39,344 nucleotides of DNA from the NCBI GenBank assembly GCA_946480785.1, contig CAMLLD010000063.1, positions 1 through 39,344 on the forward strand. Reading direction: 5' to 3'. The notes beneath the pieces were generated by a model. The model made no database searches, had not been told where the DNA came from, and saw nothing but the letters and a program-made list of their open reading frames with translations. Positions 1 through 10,393 of the stretch are shown in pieces. The translations under genes and the position numbers were made by a program. How positions within the stretch are numbered: the stretch's first letter is position 1; every line of letters begins with the position of its first letter. This DNA is from an uncultured Blastocatellia bacterium. Lineage in GTDB: Bacteria; Acidobacteriota; Blastocatellia; Pyrinomonadales; Pyrinomonadaceae.

Positions 1-906
1 GGCTTCGGCTGCGACGCGCTGCGGCGGTTGGGCCATGTAGAGGAAAAAGTTTTCGTCCGCGCCCTGGAAGAGCAGCAGACCCGACGCGATCTGATCTCCG
101 GCAAGTCGATAGCGCAGGACGAAATCGCGATTGCCTTCAAACGGCTTCGAATCGTCGAGCGTCAACTGCGCCACGCCGTTCTGCCACTGCGGAAAAATCT
201 GGTGCGACGGGCAGTTCAGATCGTAAATCGGCACGCCGGCCGCGATGCGCGCCGAGATGTGCAGCTCGCTCGGCGGCTGCTGGCCCTGGTGCAGGTAAGG
301 ACTCTGGATAAACGCGTCTTCCTGCTTGTTCTTGTCCTGCGGCGACTGGTAGCGTGGTCCAACGACCGTCGGAAACACGAGCTCATAAACGTTCTCGGTC
401 GGAATCAAAAGCTCCGTGTAACGCAACTCGATCTCCACCTGCTCCTGCGGCATGATGTTGGCCAGACTCATCGAGAAGACGTTGGGCCGCTGTTGCTCGA
501 GCAACGAAGCGCTCTTCCCTTCTTCCTTCGCTTTCTCGAATTCCTGCTTCGCCTGTTCGCGCTCTTTGATCTTCGCGACGATGATTTCATTGCCGAGTTG
601 CATGCGCATCGAGTAGACGGCCGCGCGCGTCGACGCGGGAAACACATACGACGCGTTAATCGGCCGCGCGCCTTCGTTACGATAAATCTGCCGCACCTTA
701 ACGTCGGCAATCACACCCGACACTGAAATGTCGACGCGCGTGTCCTTCAGCGGCAGGTGATCCACCGACGGATCTCCCTTGACGACGAAGTACGGCGCGA
801 GCGTCTTGTCTTCCGGTTCCTTTTCCTGTTCCTGGGCAACGGCTGACGTGAACGCAACGGCCACCGCCAGCAACGCAAAACACAAATTTCGCAAATTGAC
901 TTGCAT
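1..906 (-). CDS. VIT-domain secreted protein, 3' end cut by window edge
   Basis: The frame is open from ATG at 906 to the window edge (302 codons, no stop), so the C-terminus is missing. A GGAGGAG ribosome site lies just upstream. Residues 1-24 form a signal peptide with probable cleavage AVA|QE. From about residue 45 to 180 the sequence reads as a vault/inter-alpha-trypsin (VIT) domain: a beta-rich segment (DTRVDISVSGVIADVKVRQ), the YVFPAS motif, then the charged KIKEREQAKQEFEKAKEEG helix and the RPNVFSMSLANI segment. Family members usually carry a von Willebrand A (MIDAS) domain after VIT, and it should lie beyond the edge. The likely role is an exported adhesion or protein-binding factor; the substrate is unknown. 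It is transcribed away from the 1113 gene across a ~200-nt divergent spacer. Confidence 0.85.
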   Translation of the reverse strand, partial: MQVNLRNLCFALLAVAVAFTSAVAQEQEKEPEDKTLAPYFVVKGDPSVDHLPLKDTRVDISVSGVIADVKVRQIYRNEGARPINASYVFPASTRAAVYSMRMQLGNEIIVAKIKEREQAKQEFEKAKEEGKSASLLEQQRPNVFSMSLANIMPQEQVEIELRYTELLIPTENVYELVFPTVVGPRYQSPQDKNKQEDAFIQSPYLHQGQQPPSELHISARIAAGVPIYDLNCPSHQIFPQWQNGVAQLTLDDSKPFEGNRDFVLRYRLAGDQIASGLLLFQGADENFFLYMAQPPQRVAAEA

Positions 907-1112
907 AAGCTCCTCCGCCTCTTGAGGCGACTCAACGTTCGGGCGCCTGGCCCTTAACTCAAAACGCGGAGATGCTAGAAGAACTGGTCTATTTAACTAA
1001 TGATACCGACCACAGGTCCGCACCGTACCCGCCACAGTCGCGCAACCGGAAACGCCCAAACTGCTGGTGCAGTCGGGAACTGTTTTTGCTTCTGGTTTCG
1101 GCGGGAGGGATT

Positions 1113-1712
1113 ATGAAAGCAATGACATCCGCGGTGACGGTTTCGACGCTGCTGGCGTGCGTGGCCGCAGGACCGCAAACGACTAATCAACCGAGGCCGG
1201 TCCAATCACTCACTTCTGCGAGTGTGCCGGCGACGACGAACGCCGAACGCGCGATCAAAGTCTCGATCGCGACGGTGGGAAGCACTTTTGGACCACCGAC
1301 GACTGTTTACAAAGCCGGCGCGCAGATTCCGATCGCGATCACGATGACGAATACGTCAAACGATCAGGTCTTCGCTTGTGTCTCGTCGGACATTTACCAG
1401 AACGTTCCCCGGCTCACGAGAGACGGGCAGCCGGTGCCCTACATGAAGTCGCAATCCGAAGAACGTCTGAGTGCACAACAAAATCATATCTGCGAAAAAG
1501 AGAACCTGCCTCAGGCGATACTGCTTAAACCGAACGAATCGAAGATCGTCGATTGGTTCGTACTCTCCGACGATCCGGCAACGGGCGAAGGCGAGCCCTG
1601 GTACGATCCGTTACCGCCGGGAAAGTATGTGCTGACGATCCAGCGGCGGTTGGCGTGTTGCGATGGTCCAATGCTGGTTTCGAACACGACGAGCTTCGAA
1701 GTCGTGCCGTGA
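1113..1712 (+). CDS. Secreted protein of unknown function, possible lipoprotein
   Basis: The protein is 199 residues. I place the start at ATG 1113 because a GGGAGGGA ribosome site precedes it and a signal peptide follows at once (MKAMTSAVTVSTLLACVAAG). The 'LLAC' could be a weak lipobox with Cys16 lipidated; otherwise it is a normal signal peptide. The frame stays open upstream to 972, but those codons look non-coding. The mature part is predicted beta-rich: 'PIAITMTNTSNDQVFACVS' around the middle and 'PLPPGKYVLTIQRRLACC' near the end resemble an immunoglobulin-like or BsuPI-like fold that comments on 'normal' interactions between domains. No catalytic motif is visible. I do not recognise the exact family. 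Confidence 0.75.
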   Translation: MKAMTSAVTVSTLLACVAAGPQTTNQPRPVQSLTSASVPATTNAERAIKVSIATVGSTFGPPTTVYKAGAQIPIAITMTNTSNDQVFACVSSDIYQNVPRLTRDGQPVPYMKSQSEERLSAQQNHICEKENLPQAILLKPNESKIVDWFVLSDDPATGEGEPWYDPLPPGKYVLTIQRRLACCDGPMLVSNTTSFEVVP

Positions 1713-1746
1713 TCGTTTGCGCTGGTTGATAGTTTTGACGCTGCTA

Positions 1747-1774
1747 CTCTGCCGCCGGATGTGAGGCGGCAGAG
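1747..1774. terminator. Strong GC hairpin between convergent genes
   Basis: CTCTGCCGCC (1747-1756) pairs perfectly with GGCGGCAGAG (1765-1774) across an 8-nt loop. It sits 35 nt after the stop of the 1113-1712 gene and points into a convergent gene. There is no T-run behind it on the plus strand, so it may stabilise the mRNA 3' end rather than act as a classic intrinsic terminator. Confidence 0.5.
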
Positions 1775-1814
1775 CTGAAACGAAAAGGAGTTCGAGGGCT
1801 TTTAAAATTTTGAC

Positions 1815-1847
1815 GGCGACCTGGAGACCCTGCCCCTCCTGGTCGCC
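1815..1847 (-). terminator. Probable intrinsic terminator for the 1897-2343 gene
   Basis: GGCGACC-T-GGAG (1815-1826) pairs with CTCC-T-GGTCGCC (1836-1847), i.e. 7 + 4 bp around a T/T mismatch. Read on the minus strand, the hairpin is followed by CAAAATTTTAAAA, a T/A-rich tract suitable for termination. It lies about 50 nt after the stop codon of the minus-strand gene. Confidence 0.55.
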
Positions 1848-1896
1848 GCCAGCGCGAGAGTTTGACTGCGTCGCCCCCGCGAAAGTGAAACTTGTT

Positions 1897-2343
1897 TTAG
1901 TACAACGCGATGCTCACCGTCTGTGGCTGCGCATTGTTGCTGGCCATCTGCGTCTCGCGCCTGAGTGTACGTTCAGCGCGCGTCGGCGCCAGTAGCCGGC
2001 CCGTCTCCATGCCGCCGGTCAGCACTTCCGAAAGAAAGTAGCTATCGCCGTAACGGTTGAACACGATCTCGTCGTGTCGCGGCATTCGGTTCTGCTGCGT
2101 CGATTCCGTCTCAAACACAGCATGATCGTGTTTGTTATCGACGCTGCGAATGATCAAACCTTCCGGTTCGTCGTTGAGCCGTTTGATTTCATAATTACCC
2201 GCGGGAAGCGTTTTTCCGTTCACGATGAAGTCAAACGGAATGTTCGCGCGCATCGCAGTACCCGGAAGTTGTGCGCGCGCGGGCGCGGTGATCGCCAACG
2301 CCAGAAAAGCTGTTGCAACGATCGCGGTGAAAATCCTTCTCAT
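1897..2343 (-). CDS. Small secreted protein (Acidobacteria-type 'IPFDFIV' family)
   Basis: The protein is 148 residues. The start is ATG 2343, chosen because GAGGAGAAG lies just upstream and a clear signal peptide follows (MRRIFTAIVATAFLALAITAPARA|Q). An upstream in-frame extension runs through a tandem repeat and is not credible. The mature protein contains ANIPFDFIVNGKTLPAGNYEI, then a strand-rich middle and FNRYGDSYFLSEV. I recognise this pattern from many small exported proteins of Acidobacteria, whose function is unknown to me; this is from memory. No metal or catalytic motif is seen. It is monocistronic: an 18-19 bp tandem repeat lies upstream and a terminator hairpin downstream. Confidence 0.8.
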   Translation of the reverse strand: MRRIFTAIVATAFLALAITAPARAQLPGTAMRANIPFDFIVNGKTLPAGNYEIKRLNDEPEGLIIRSVDNKHDHAVFETESTQQNRMPRHDEIVFNRYGDSYFLSEVLTGGMETGRLLAPTRAERTLRRETQMASNNAQPQTVSIALY

Positions 2344-2367
2344 GACTTCTCCTCTACTAATTCGTTT

Positions 2368-2422
2368 TTGGCATCCGTACCTAGTCTTGGCATCCGTACC
2401 TAGTTTGGCATCCGTACTCATT
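2368..2422. repeat. Three tandem 18-19 bp repeats in the 5' region of the 1897-2343 gene
   Basis: The unit TTGGCATCCGTACCTAGT occurs at 2368-2386 (with one extra C), at 2387-2404, and as a degenerate third copy at 2405-2422. The array ends 25 nt upstream of the minus-strand ATG at 2343, so it falls in the promoter or 5' UTR of that gene. Its role is unknown; options are an operator with iterated half-sites or a simple slippage array. Confidence 0.85.
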
Positions 2423-2589
2423 GGTTTTTGGAACCCGCGTCGTCAGCTTGGAATTGCCATGCCACGCAATGGACCACTCACTTTGGCCGCAAACAATGGC
2501 CATGACGAGGTGGCGAGCAAAGCACCGTGGTCCACGTTGAGGCTTTCTTACTAGCGCCGGTAAAAAGGCCACACAGAATCACTCGAGGT

Positions 2590-4098
2590 TCAGTGCGTCA
2601 CTGGTGTTGGGGATGGCTGCGGGTGTTGTTTTTGGGTTAGCTCTTTCGGTGTTGGGAGTTGGGTGTCGTTCCAACCGCCGCCGAGGGCTTTGATCAGTTC
2701 GACACTCGCCGTCATCTGCTGCATCTGCAAATTCACGGCGCTGCGTTGATTCGAAAGCAGCGTCGCCTGCGCGGTGATCACGTTCAGATAACTGTCGATC
2801 CCCGACTTGTAACGATCGGTCGCGAGTTGCAGCGCACGCTGCGCTGACGCCACCGCCGTGTTCTGCTGCTCGAGTTCCTGCTGCAAAATCCGCAACGCCG
2901 CGAGATTATCTTCAACTTCCTGAAACGCAGTCAGCACCGTCTGCCGATAGGTCGCCACGGTCGCGTCGTAATCAGCGCGTGCGACTTCGGTCGCCGCGGC
3001 GCGCCGGCCTTTGTCGAACAACGTCTGGCTCAACGTTGGACCAAGCGAAAAGAAACGCGCCGGCCACGTGAACCAGCTCGCGATGGAAGTGCTTTCCAAC
3101 CCCGCCGTTCCACTTAACACGAGCGACGGAAAGAACGCGGCTTTCGTCACGCCAATCTCCGCATTCGCTTCCGCGACGCGCCGTTCCGCGGCCGCGATGT
3201 CCGGCCGGCGTTCGAGCAACTGCGACGGCACGCCCACAGGAATCCCCGGCGGCTGCTCCGCCTCAGTCTCCGCGGGCAGCGAGAACGTCGAAGCCGGTTG
3301 GCCCGTCAACAACGCGATCGCGTGCTCGAGTTGCGCGCGTTGAATCCCGAGATCGGTAGCTTGCGCTTGCGTAGTTTCGAGTTGTGTCTCCGCCTGCGCC
3401 ACGTCTTCATCCGACGCGATGCCCGTTTGAAAACGCACGCGCGTCAATTCCAACTGCTGCTGAAACGCCGCGATCGTCGCGTCGAGCAAACGCTTCTCCG
3501 CATCATTCGAGCGTAGCTGGTAGTAGTCGAACGCGAGCTCCGCTTCGACACTCAAACGAACGTTCTGCAAATCGGCGGCGCTCGCCTGTGCTTCAGCGGT
3601 GCTCGCCCTGACGGTGTTGCGCACGCGACCCCACAGATCCGGTTCCCACGTCGCGTCGAACGGCAACGTGTAATTCGTGATCATCCGTCCCGGGGAAACG
3701 TTTGAGTGCGTGTTCGCAGCCGACTGCCGCGATACGACGATCGATGGACTAGTCGTAACGGTGGGAAAGTAATCGGCGCGCGACTCTCTGATAATCGCGC
3801 GCGCAGCGCGGAAGTTCGCGTCAGCCGCGGCGATGTTCTGGTTCGAGATGTTGACCTGTTCTTCGAGCGCGTTTAGCTTCGCATCGCCGAACATCTCCCA
3901 CCACTTGCCGCGAATCACGCCATCGCTCGGATGCGCAAACTTCCAGTCCTTCGTTTCCTTGAACATGTCGGGTGAGATCTCTTTGAACGCCGGCGGCGTT
4001 GCTACTCCGGGCTTGGCGTACTTCGGCGCCTTGTCGCACGACTTGAACAGCGCGAACACGATCAACGTGATGGCCGCAATCTTAAGCTGGTAACCCAT
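2590..4098 (-). CDS. RND efflux outer-membrane factor, NodT/TolC family
   Basis: The protein is 502 residues, close to the usual ~480 of NodT-type channels. It forms the trimeric outer-membrane exit duct of the tripartite pump encoded just upstream. The start ATG 4098 has GAGG six to nine nt before it. The N-terminal hydrophobic helix ends in LFKSCD; Cys21 may be lipidated, although the lipobox is poor. Two outer membrane efflux protein repeats follow, with typical alpha-helical barrel phrases: [66 protein letters not shown] and [21 protein letters not shown]. The tail is Pro/Thr/Gln-rich. The gene overlaps the end of the mdtC-like gene by 37 nt, so it is probably translationally coupled and last in the operon. 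Confidence 0.93.
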   Translation of the reverse strand: MGYQLKIAAITLIVFALFKSCDKAPKYAKPGVATPPAFKEISPDMFKETKDWKFAHPSDGVIRGKWWEMFGDAKLNALEEQVNISNQNIAAADANFRAARAIIRESRADYFPTVTTSPSIVVSRQSAANTHSNVSPGRMITNYTLPFDATWEPDLWGRVRNTVRASTAEAQASAADLQNVRLSVEAELAFDYYQLRSNDAEKRLLDATIAAFQQQLELTRVRFQTGIASDEDVAQAETQLETTQAQATDLGIQRAQLEHAIALLTGQPASTFSLPAETEAEQPPGIPVGVPSQLLERRPDIAAAERRVAEANAEIGVTKAAFFPSLVLSGTAGLESTSIASWFTWPARFFSLGPTLSQTLFDKGRRAAATEVARADYDATVATYRQTVLTAFQEVEDNLAALRILQQELEQQNTAVASAQRALQLATDRYKSGIDSYLNVITAQATLLSNQRSAVNLQMQQMTASVELIKALGGGWNDTQLPTPKELTQKQHPQPSPTPVTH

Positions 4099-7000
4099 TT
4101 CCTCACTCCAACATTCCGCAAACGATCGAGATACAGATAAACCACGGGGGTCGTAAACAGCGTCAGCATCTGGCTCACGATCAAACCGCCGATGATCGAA
4201 ATGCCCAACGGCCGGCGCAACTCCGAACCCGTGCCCGTTCCGAGCGCCAACGGCAACGCGCCGAGCACGGCGGCCATCGTCGTCATCAGGATCGGACGAA
4301 ACCTGAGCAGACACGCCTGAAAGATCGCATCGCGCGAGCTCTTCCCTTCACCGCGTTCGGCGGCGAGCGCGAAGTCGATCATCATGATCGCGTTCTTCTT
4401 CACGATACCGATAAGCAGGATGATGCCGATCAACGCGATCAGACTCAGATCGGTGTGCGTGATCAGCAGCGCGAGCACTGCGCCGACGCCCGCTGACGGC
4501 AACGTCGAGAGAATTGTGATCGGATGTATATAACTCTCGTAAAGAATTCCGAGCACGATGTAGACCGCGAGCAACGCGACGGCGATCAGCAGCGGTTCGC
4601 TCGCCAGTGATGATTGAAACGCCTGCGCCGTGCCCGAGAAGCTGCCGTGAATCGTCGCAGGCATTCCGGCTGTCTGTTCCGCGTCGTTGATGGCTTTGAT
4701 CGCGTCGTTGAGCGCTTCGCCCGGGGCGAGATTGAAAGAGAAAGTCACGGCCGGAAACTGGCCCTGGTGATTGACCGCGAGCGGCGCGGTCGCTGGTCCA
4801 TACTTCGCGACCGTGCTCAACGGCACCACTGTTGTACGAGGTGTTGCTGTCGGCGTTGGGCTCGGCGTTGCACTCGGTGACGCAGCGGGTGTCGCGCTGG
4901 GCGTTGCAGTAGCTGTTCGGCTGAGTGGTGCAACAGGCGTCGCGTTCGCTGCGCCGTTCGTTGTGTTCGCGGGGCGCAAATAGATCTCTTTCAAACCCTC
5001 GGGACTCTGCCAAAACTCCGGCGCGACTTCCATCACGACGTGGTACTGGTTCAACTGCGTGTACATCGTCGAGACCTGCCGCTGCCCGAACGCATCGTAA
5101 AGCGTCGTGTCGATCAACTGCGGCGTGATCCCGAGCCGCGCGGCCGTGTCGCGATCGTAAGTAAGCGATTCCTGCAAACCGCTGTTCTGCTGATCGCTGT
5201 TGACATCGGTGAGCACCGGCAGCTTGCGCAACTGCTGCAGCAACAGCGGACCCCATTTGACGAGGTCGTCGAGGTTCTCGCTCTGAATCGTGTACTGGTA
5301 TTGCGCGTTACCGCTTCTGCCACCGACGCGCAGGTCCTGCGTCGCCTGCAGGAAAACCGAAGCGCCTTCGACCTGCGCGAGTGGCCGACGCAAACGCGCG
5401 ATTACTCCATCCGCGCCGATCTTGCGCTCTTCGAGCGGCTTCAACGCGATGAACATGCGACCGGTGTTCGTCGTCGTGCCACCGCCGCTGCCCGTGAACG
5501 CAACCACGTTTGCCACCGCGGGATCCGCTTTGATGATGTCGACGAAACGCGCCATCCGTTGCTTCATTGCCTGAAATGACGAGTCCTGCGCGCCTTGAAT
5601 GCCGCCCGCTAAACGTCCGGTGTCCTGCTGCGGGAAAAATCCCTTCGGCACGATCATCAGCAGGTAAACGTTCAAGCCGATCGTCAACAGCAGGATGAGC
5701 AGGATCGGCAAAGGATGTTTGAGCACCCACGTCATGCCGTGTTCGTAACCGCGCAACGTCCAATCGAACACGCGCTCGCTCGCGCGATAAAGCCGGTTGT
5801 GCTTGCGCTGATGTTTCAGCAACCGCGAACACATCATCGGCGTCGTCGTCAACGACACGACGAGCGAAACGACGATCGCAACTGAGAGTGTCACCGCGAA
5901 TTCGCGAAACAGACGGCCGACGATGCCGCCCATCAACAGCAACGGCGTGAAGACCGCGACCAGCGAGATACTGATCGACAACACCGTGAAGCCGATCTCT
6001 TTCGCGCCGAGCAGCGCGGCTTGCAACGGCCGCATTCCCTGCTCGAGATGGCGCGTCACGTTTTCAATAACGACGATCGCGTCGTCGACAACGAAGCCGG
6101 TCGAGATCGTCAGCGCCATCAACGACAGGTTGTCGAGGCTGTAGCCGCAGAGATACATCACGCCAAACGTGCCGATGAGCGAAACCGGTACGACGACCGC
6201 GGGAATCAGCGTCGTGCGCGGGCTTCGGAGAAACACGAACACGACGAGAATCACGAGCACGATCGAGATGACGAGCGTGCGTTCCACTTCGCGCACCGAA
6301 GCTCTGATCGTCGTCGTTTGGTCCGTAACGACGTTGAGATTGATGGCCGAAGGAATCGAGGCTTTGAGTTGCGGCAAGGCCGCGCGCACGGCGTCAACGG
6401 TGTCGATGATGTTCGCGCCGGGCTGACGAAAGACGATCGCGAGCGCGCACGGCTTTCCGTTCGCCAAACCGGCGGATCGCAGGTTCTCGACTGAGTCCTG
6501 CACGTTTGCGACGTCGGACAACCTGATCGCCGCGCCGTTTTGGTAACCGACGATCAGCGGCTTGTAATCGACGGCTTTCAACAACTGATCGTTGGTCGCG
6601 AGATCGGCGGTTGTGTTGTTGTCGGCGAGTTGTCCTTTGGCGAGGTTCGCGTTCTGCTGGCTCAGCATCGCGCGCACGTCTTCAAGACTGAGACCCGCCG
6701 CATTCAACTGCGTCGGGTTCACATCGACGCGCACCGCCGGCAGCGAACTGCCGCCGACGACGACCTGGCCCACGCCCGGAATCTGCGAGAGCTTCTGTTG
6801 CAGCACGGTCGAAGCGGCGTCGTAGAGTTTGCCCTGATCGTAAACGTCCGAGGTCAGCGCGACGATCATGATCGGCGCGTCCGCCGGATTCACTTTGCGA
6901 TAAGTCGGATTGTTGGGCAGGTTCGCGGGCAGATAGCCGCGCGCGGCGTTGATCGCTGCTTGCACGTCACGCGCGGCCGCGTCGATGTCGCGGTTGAGAT

Positions 7001-7286
7001 CGAATTGCAACGTCACGCTCGTCGAGCCGAGATAACTCGCGGAAGTCATCTCCGTCACGCCCGCGATGTGGCCCAACTGTCTTTCGAGCGGCGTCGCGAC
7101 AGACGACGCCATGATCTCCGGACTCGCGCCCGGGAGATTCGCCTGCACCGAGATCGTGGGGAAGTCGATCTGCGGCAGCGGCGAAACCGGCAAAAGCTTG
7201 AACGCCACCGCGCCCGCGAGCGCGATCGCGGCCGTCAACAAAACCGTTGCCACCGGCCGGTGAATGAATGGCGACGAAAGACTCAT
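4062..7286 (-). CDS. mdtC: RND multidrug efflux permease, MdtC-like subunit with an extra low-complexity insertion
   Basis: The protein is 1074 residues, an inner-membrane proton/drug antiporter of the HAE1 class. It starts at ATG 7286, sharing an ATGA with the stop of the preceding permease. The N-terminus [19 protein letters not shown], the [17 protein letters not shown] loop and the proton-relay pair Asp401-Asp402 ([14 protein letters not shown]) plus the [12 protein letters not shown] helix are typical of MdtC. In E. coli MdtB and MdtC form a heterotrimer; that partnership is inferred here from order and similarity. An oddity lies at residues ~775-817 in the second periplasmic porter region. 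The sequence there runs as Ala/Thr/Ser/Pro repeats ([20 protein letters not shown]) between YLRPANTTN and VVPLSTV, where the partner permease has only a few residues. The frame is intact through it. Confidence 0.95.
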   Translation of the reverse strand: MSLSSPFIHRPVATVLLTAAIALAGAVAFKLLPVSPLPQIDFPTISVQANLPGASPEIMASSVATPLERQLGHIAGVTEMTSASYLGSTSVTLQFDLNRDIDAAARDVQAAINAARGYLPANLPNNPTYRKVNPADAPIMIVALTSDVYDQGKLYDAASTVLQQKLSQIPGVGQVVVGGSSLPAVRVDVNPTQLNAAGLSLEDVRAMLSQQNANLAKGQLADNNTTADLATNDQLLKAVDYKPLIVGYQNGAAIRLSDVANVQDSVENLRSAGLANGKPCALAIVFRQPGANIIDTVDAVRAALPQLKASIPSAINLNVVTDQTTTIRASVREVERTLVISIVLVILVVFVFLRSPRTTLIPAVVVPVSLIGTFGVMYLCGYSLDNLSLMALTISTGFVVDDAIVVIENVTRHLEQGMRPLQAALLGAKEIGFTVLSISISLVAVFTPLLLMGGIVGRLFREFAVTLSVAIVVSLVVSLTTTPMMCSRLLKHQRKHNRLYRASERVFDWTLRGYEHGMTWVLKHPLPILLILLLTIGLNVYLLMIVPKGFFPQQDTGRLAGGIQGAQDSSFQAMKQRMARFVDIIKADPAVANVVAFTGSGGGTTTNTGRMFIALKPLEERKIGADGVIARLRRPLAQVEGASVFLQATQDLRVGGRSGNAQYQYTIQSENLDDLVKWGPLLLQQLRKLPVLTDVNSDQQNSGLQESLTYDRDTAARLGITPQLIDTTLYDAFGQRQVSTMYTQLNQYHVVMEVAPEFWQSPEGLKEIYLRPANTTNGAANATPVAPLSRTATATPSATPAASPSATPSPTPTATPRTTVVPLSTVAKYGPATAPLAVNHQGQFPAVTFSFNLAPGEALNDAIKAINDAEQTAGMPATIHGSFSGTAQAFQSSLASEPLLIAVALLAVYIVLGILYESYIHPITILSTLPSAGVGAVLALLITHTDLSLIALIGIILLIGIVKKNAIMMIDFALAAERGEGKSSRDAIFQACLLRFRPILMTTMAAVLGALPLALGTGTGSELRRPLGISIIGGLIVSQMLTLFTTPVVYLYLDRLRNVGVRKWVTSLRLRPSR

Positions 7287-10200
7287 GACGCCTCGGGTGT
7301 GGGTTGGACCACTGGCGCGCGCTTGCCGCGGAAGGCGGAGATGCGGCGCGCGGCGGCGTCGAAAAAGAGATAGATCACGGGGGTCGTGTAAAGCGTCAGT
7401 AACTGGCTCAACAGCAAGCCACCGACGAGCGTGATGCCGAGTGGGCGACGCAACTCCGATCCGGTTCCGCTTCCGAGCGCGAGCGGCAACGCACCGAGCA
7501 ACGCGGCCATCGTCGTCATCATGATCGGGCGAAACCGCAGCAGACATGCCTGGTAGATCGCTTCCTCCGGCGGCTTGCCGTCGTGACGTTCGGCGTCGAG
7601 CGCGAAGTCGATCATCATGATCGCGTTCTTCTTCACGATGCCGATCAGCAGGATGATGCCGATGATGGCGACGACCGTCAGTTCCGATCTGAAAATCAAG
7701 AGCGCGAGAATCGCGCCGACCCCCGCCGACGGCAGCGTCGAAAGAATCGTGAGCGGGTGAATGTAGCTTTCGTAAAGCACCCCGAGCACGATGTAGACCG
7801 TGATGATCGCGGCGAGAATCAACAGCGGTTCGTTCGTCAATGATGCTTTGAACGCCTGCGCCGTGCCCTGGAATGACGCCTGAATCGATGCGGGCATGTT
7901 CAATTCTTTCTGCACGTGCTCGATCGCATTCGTCGCTTCGCCGAGCGATGCGCCCGGCCTCAGGTTGAACGACACCGTGACCACCGGAAACTGTCCCTGA
8001 TGATTGATCGCTAGCGCCGCCGTGCCGGATTCGAAATGCGCAAACGTGCTCAGCGGCACCGACGTGCCGTTGGGCGAGCGCACGTAGATGTCCTGTAGCT
8101 TCGCCGGACTGCTTTGAAAATTCGGCAGCGTTTCGAGGATCACGTGGTATTGGTTCGACTGCGTGAACAGCGTCGAGACCTGGCGCTGGCCGAACGCGTC
8201 GTAGAGCGTCTGATCGATCGCGGCGGGTGTGATGCCGAGCCGCGACGCGGTGACGCGATCGATGACGAGTGTCGTCTGCGCGGCGCTGGTCTGCTGATCG
8301 GTCGCAACGTCCTGGAGTTGCGGCAGCGTTTTCAACGCCGCGACGAAGCGAGTGGTCCACGCATTCAAATCACTCGCATTGGGCGCTTCGAGGGTGTATT
8401 GATACTGCGTTCGACTCACGCGATCTTCAACCGTTAAATCCTGCACCGGCTGCATGTACAGTGTGATCCCGTCGACCTGCGCGAGAGCGTTTTGCAAACG
8501 GTTCATCACTTCGGTCGCGCTCGCGTTGCGTTGCGCCAGCGGTTTCAGGTTGATGAGGATGCGGCCGCTGTTGAGCGTCGTGTTCGTGCCGTCGATACCG
8601 ATGAACGACGAGAGACTCTCGACCGCCGGATCTTTGAGAATGACTTCGGCGAGTTTCTGCTGCTCCTGGGCCATCGCCGGAAACGAAATCCGCTGCGACG
8701 CTTCGGAAATACCCTGGATCACGCCCGTGTCCTGCACCGGAAAGAAACCTTTCGGCACGACGACATACAACAAAATCGTGAGCACGAGCGTGCCGAAAGC
8801 GACGAGCAGCGTGATCGCGCGATAACGCAGCACCCAGCGCAATGTCGCGCCGTAAAACTCGATCACTCTCTCAAAAACTCGCTCGGACGCGCGGTAAAAA
8901 CATCCCTGTTCCGTGTGCTCGCGCAACAGTCGCGAACACATCATCGGCGTCAATGTCAGCGACACGACTGCCGAAACCAGAATCGTCACGCTCAGCGTGA
9001 TCGCAAACTCGCGGAACAAACGCCCGACGATGTCGCCCATGAACAACAACGGAATCAACACCGCGATCAGCGAGATCGTCAGCGACACGATCGTGAACCC
9101 GATCTGCTCCGCGCCTTTCAACGCCGCTTCCATCGGCGTATCGCCGGCTTCGAGATAGCGAACGATGTTCTCGATCATCACGATCGCATCATCGACGACG
9201 AAGCCGGTCGAGATCGTCAGCGCCATCAACGTCAGGTTGTTGAGGCTGTAGCCGAGCAGGTACATCACGGCGAGCGTGCCGACGAGCGACAACGGCACCG
9301 CCACACTCGGAATGATCGTCGCCGAAAGATTGCGCAGAAAGAGAAAGATCACCATCACGACGAGAGCGATCGTCAGCATGAGCGAGAACTGCACGTCTTT
9401 GACCGACGCGCGAATCGTGATCGTACGGTCCGTGAGAACCGAGACCTGCACCGCCGGCGGCAACGTCGTTTGTAATTGCGGCAGCAGCGCCTTCACTCGA
9501 TCGACGACCTGGATGATGTTCGCGCCCGGCTGTCGTTGAATGTTGACGATCACCGCCGGCACGTTGTTCATCCACGCGGCCTGCCGCACGTTTTCCGCGC
9601 CGTCGATCACCGAGGCGACGTCCGACAGCACGACCGGCGCGCCGTTGCGATAAGCGACGATCACTGAGCGATAGTCTTTGCTCGAGAGCAACTGATCGTT
9701 GGCGTCGATCTGGTACGACTGCTTTGGACCATCGAAGTTACCCTTCGCCTGGTTGACGCTCGTTTGCTGTAACGCCGTGCGCACGTCTTCGAGACTGAGA
9801 CCATACGAAGACAGCGCGGTGGGATTCGTCTGGATGCGCACCGCGGGCTTCTGGCCGCCGCTGATGCTCACGAGGCCAACGCCTGGCAGTTGCGAAATCT
9901 TTTGCGCGAGCCGTGTGTCGGCGAGATCTTCGACTTGCGTCAACGGGATCGAGTTGGACGTGAGCGCGAGTGTCAGCACCGGCGCATCAGCGGGATTCGA
10001 CTTGCTGTAGATCGGCGGCGCCGGCAAATCGTTGGGCAGGAAATTCGACGCCGCGTTGATCGCCGCTTGCACTTCCTGCTCAGCGACGTCGATGTTCAGA
10101 TCGAGCGAGAACTGTAGGATGATGATCGAGCTGCCGCCCGAGCTCGTCGAAGTCATCTGGTTCAGGCCGGGCACCTGGCCAAACTGTCTTTCGAGCGGCG

Positions 10201-10393
10201 CGGTGACAGCAGACGCCATCACGTCCGGACTCGCGCCCGGATAAAACGTGATCACCTGGATGGTCGGATAATCGACTTCCGGCAAAGCCGAAACGGGAAG
10301 CTGGCGATACGCAACGATGCCCGCGAGCAAGATCGCCGCCATCAAGAGCGACGTTGCGACGGGCCGCAGGATGAACGGCCGCGACGGACTCAT
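7283..10393 (-). CDS. mdtB: RND multidrug efflux permease, MdtB-like subunit
   Basis: The protein is 1036 residues, full length for the family. It has twelve membrane helices with two large periplasmic loops. The start ATG 10393 overlaps the adaptor's stop in an ATGA. Diagnostic stretches are [60 protein letters not shown] and the proton-relay Asp401-Asp402 ([18 protein letters not shown]). The second half has [14 protein letters not shown] and [20 protein letters not shown]. It belongs to the operon adaptor-MdtB-MdtC-outer membrane factor, the same order as E. coli mdtABC or Pseudomonas muxABC-opmB. The expected function is export of bile salts, antibiotics or similar amphiphiles; the real substrate cannot be read from the sequence. 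It ends in a short Pro-rich cytoplasmic tail. Confidence 0.95.
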   Translation of the reverse strand: MSPSRPFILRPVATSLLMAAILLAGIVAYRQLPVSALPEVDYPTIQVITFYPGASPDVMASAVTAPLERQFGQVPGLNQMTSTSSGGSSIIILQFSLDLNIDVAEQEVQAAINAASNFLPNDLPAPPIYSKSNPADAPVLTLALTSNSIPLTQVEDLADTRLAQKISQLPGVGLVSISGGQKPAVRIQTNPTALSSYGLSLEDVRTALQQTSVNQAKGNFDGPKQSYQIDANDQLLSSKDYRSVIVAYRNGAPVVLSDVASVIDGAENVRQAAWMNNVPAVIVNIQRQPGANIIQVVDRVKALLPQLQTTLPPAVQVSVLTDRTITIRASVKDVQFSLMLTIALVVMVIFLFLRNLSATIIPSVAVPLSLVGTLAVMYLLGYSLNNLTLMALTISTGFVVDDAIVMIENIVRYLEAGDTPMEAALKGAEQIGFTIVSLTISLIAVLIPLLFMGDIVGRLFREFAITLSVTILVSAVVSLTLTPMMCSRLLREHTEQGCFYRASERVFERVIEFYGATLRWVLRYRAITLLVAFGTLVLTILLYVVVPKGFFPVQDTGVIQGISEASQRISFPAMAQEQQKLAEVILKDPAVESLSSFIGIDGTNTTLNSGRILINLKPLAQRNASATEVMNRLQNALAQVDGITLYMQPVQDLTVEDRVSRTQYQYTLEAPNASDLNAWTTRFVAALKTLPQLQDVATDQQTSAAQTTLVIDRVTASRLGITPAAIDQTLYDAFGQRQVSTLFTQSNQYHVILETLPNFQSSPAKLQDIYVRSPNGTSVPLSTFAHFESGTAALAINHQGQFPVVTVSFNLRPGASLGEATNAIEHVQKELNMPASIQASFQGTAQAFKASLTNEPLLILAAIITVYIVLGVLYESYIHPLTILSTLPSAGVGAILALLIFRSELTVVAIIGIILLIGIVKKNAIMMIDFALDAERHDGKPPEEAIYQACLLRFRPIMMTTMAALLGALPLALGSGTGSELRRPLGITLVGGLLLSQLLTLYTTPVIYLFFDAAARRISAFRGKRAPVVQPTPEAS

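Noticed and set aside
4062..8360. A 1432-codon open frame that would extend the MdtC-like protein by ~358 residues
   Set aside because: The extra codons overlap the mdtB-like gene in another frame and are rich in Arg, Asp and His. The true start at 7286 shares an ATGA with the previous stop and begins with the standard RND N-terminus.
8492..9475. A 327-codon plus-strand frame opposite mdtB
   Set aside because: It is an Arg/His/Asp-rich antisense shadow of a well-conserved permease, with no ribosome site or domain.
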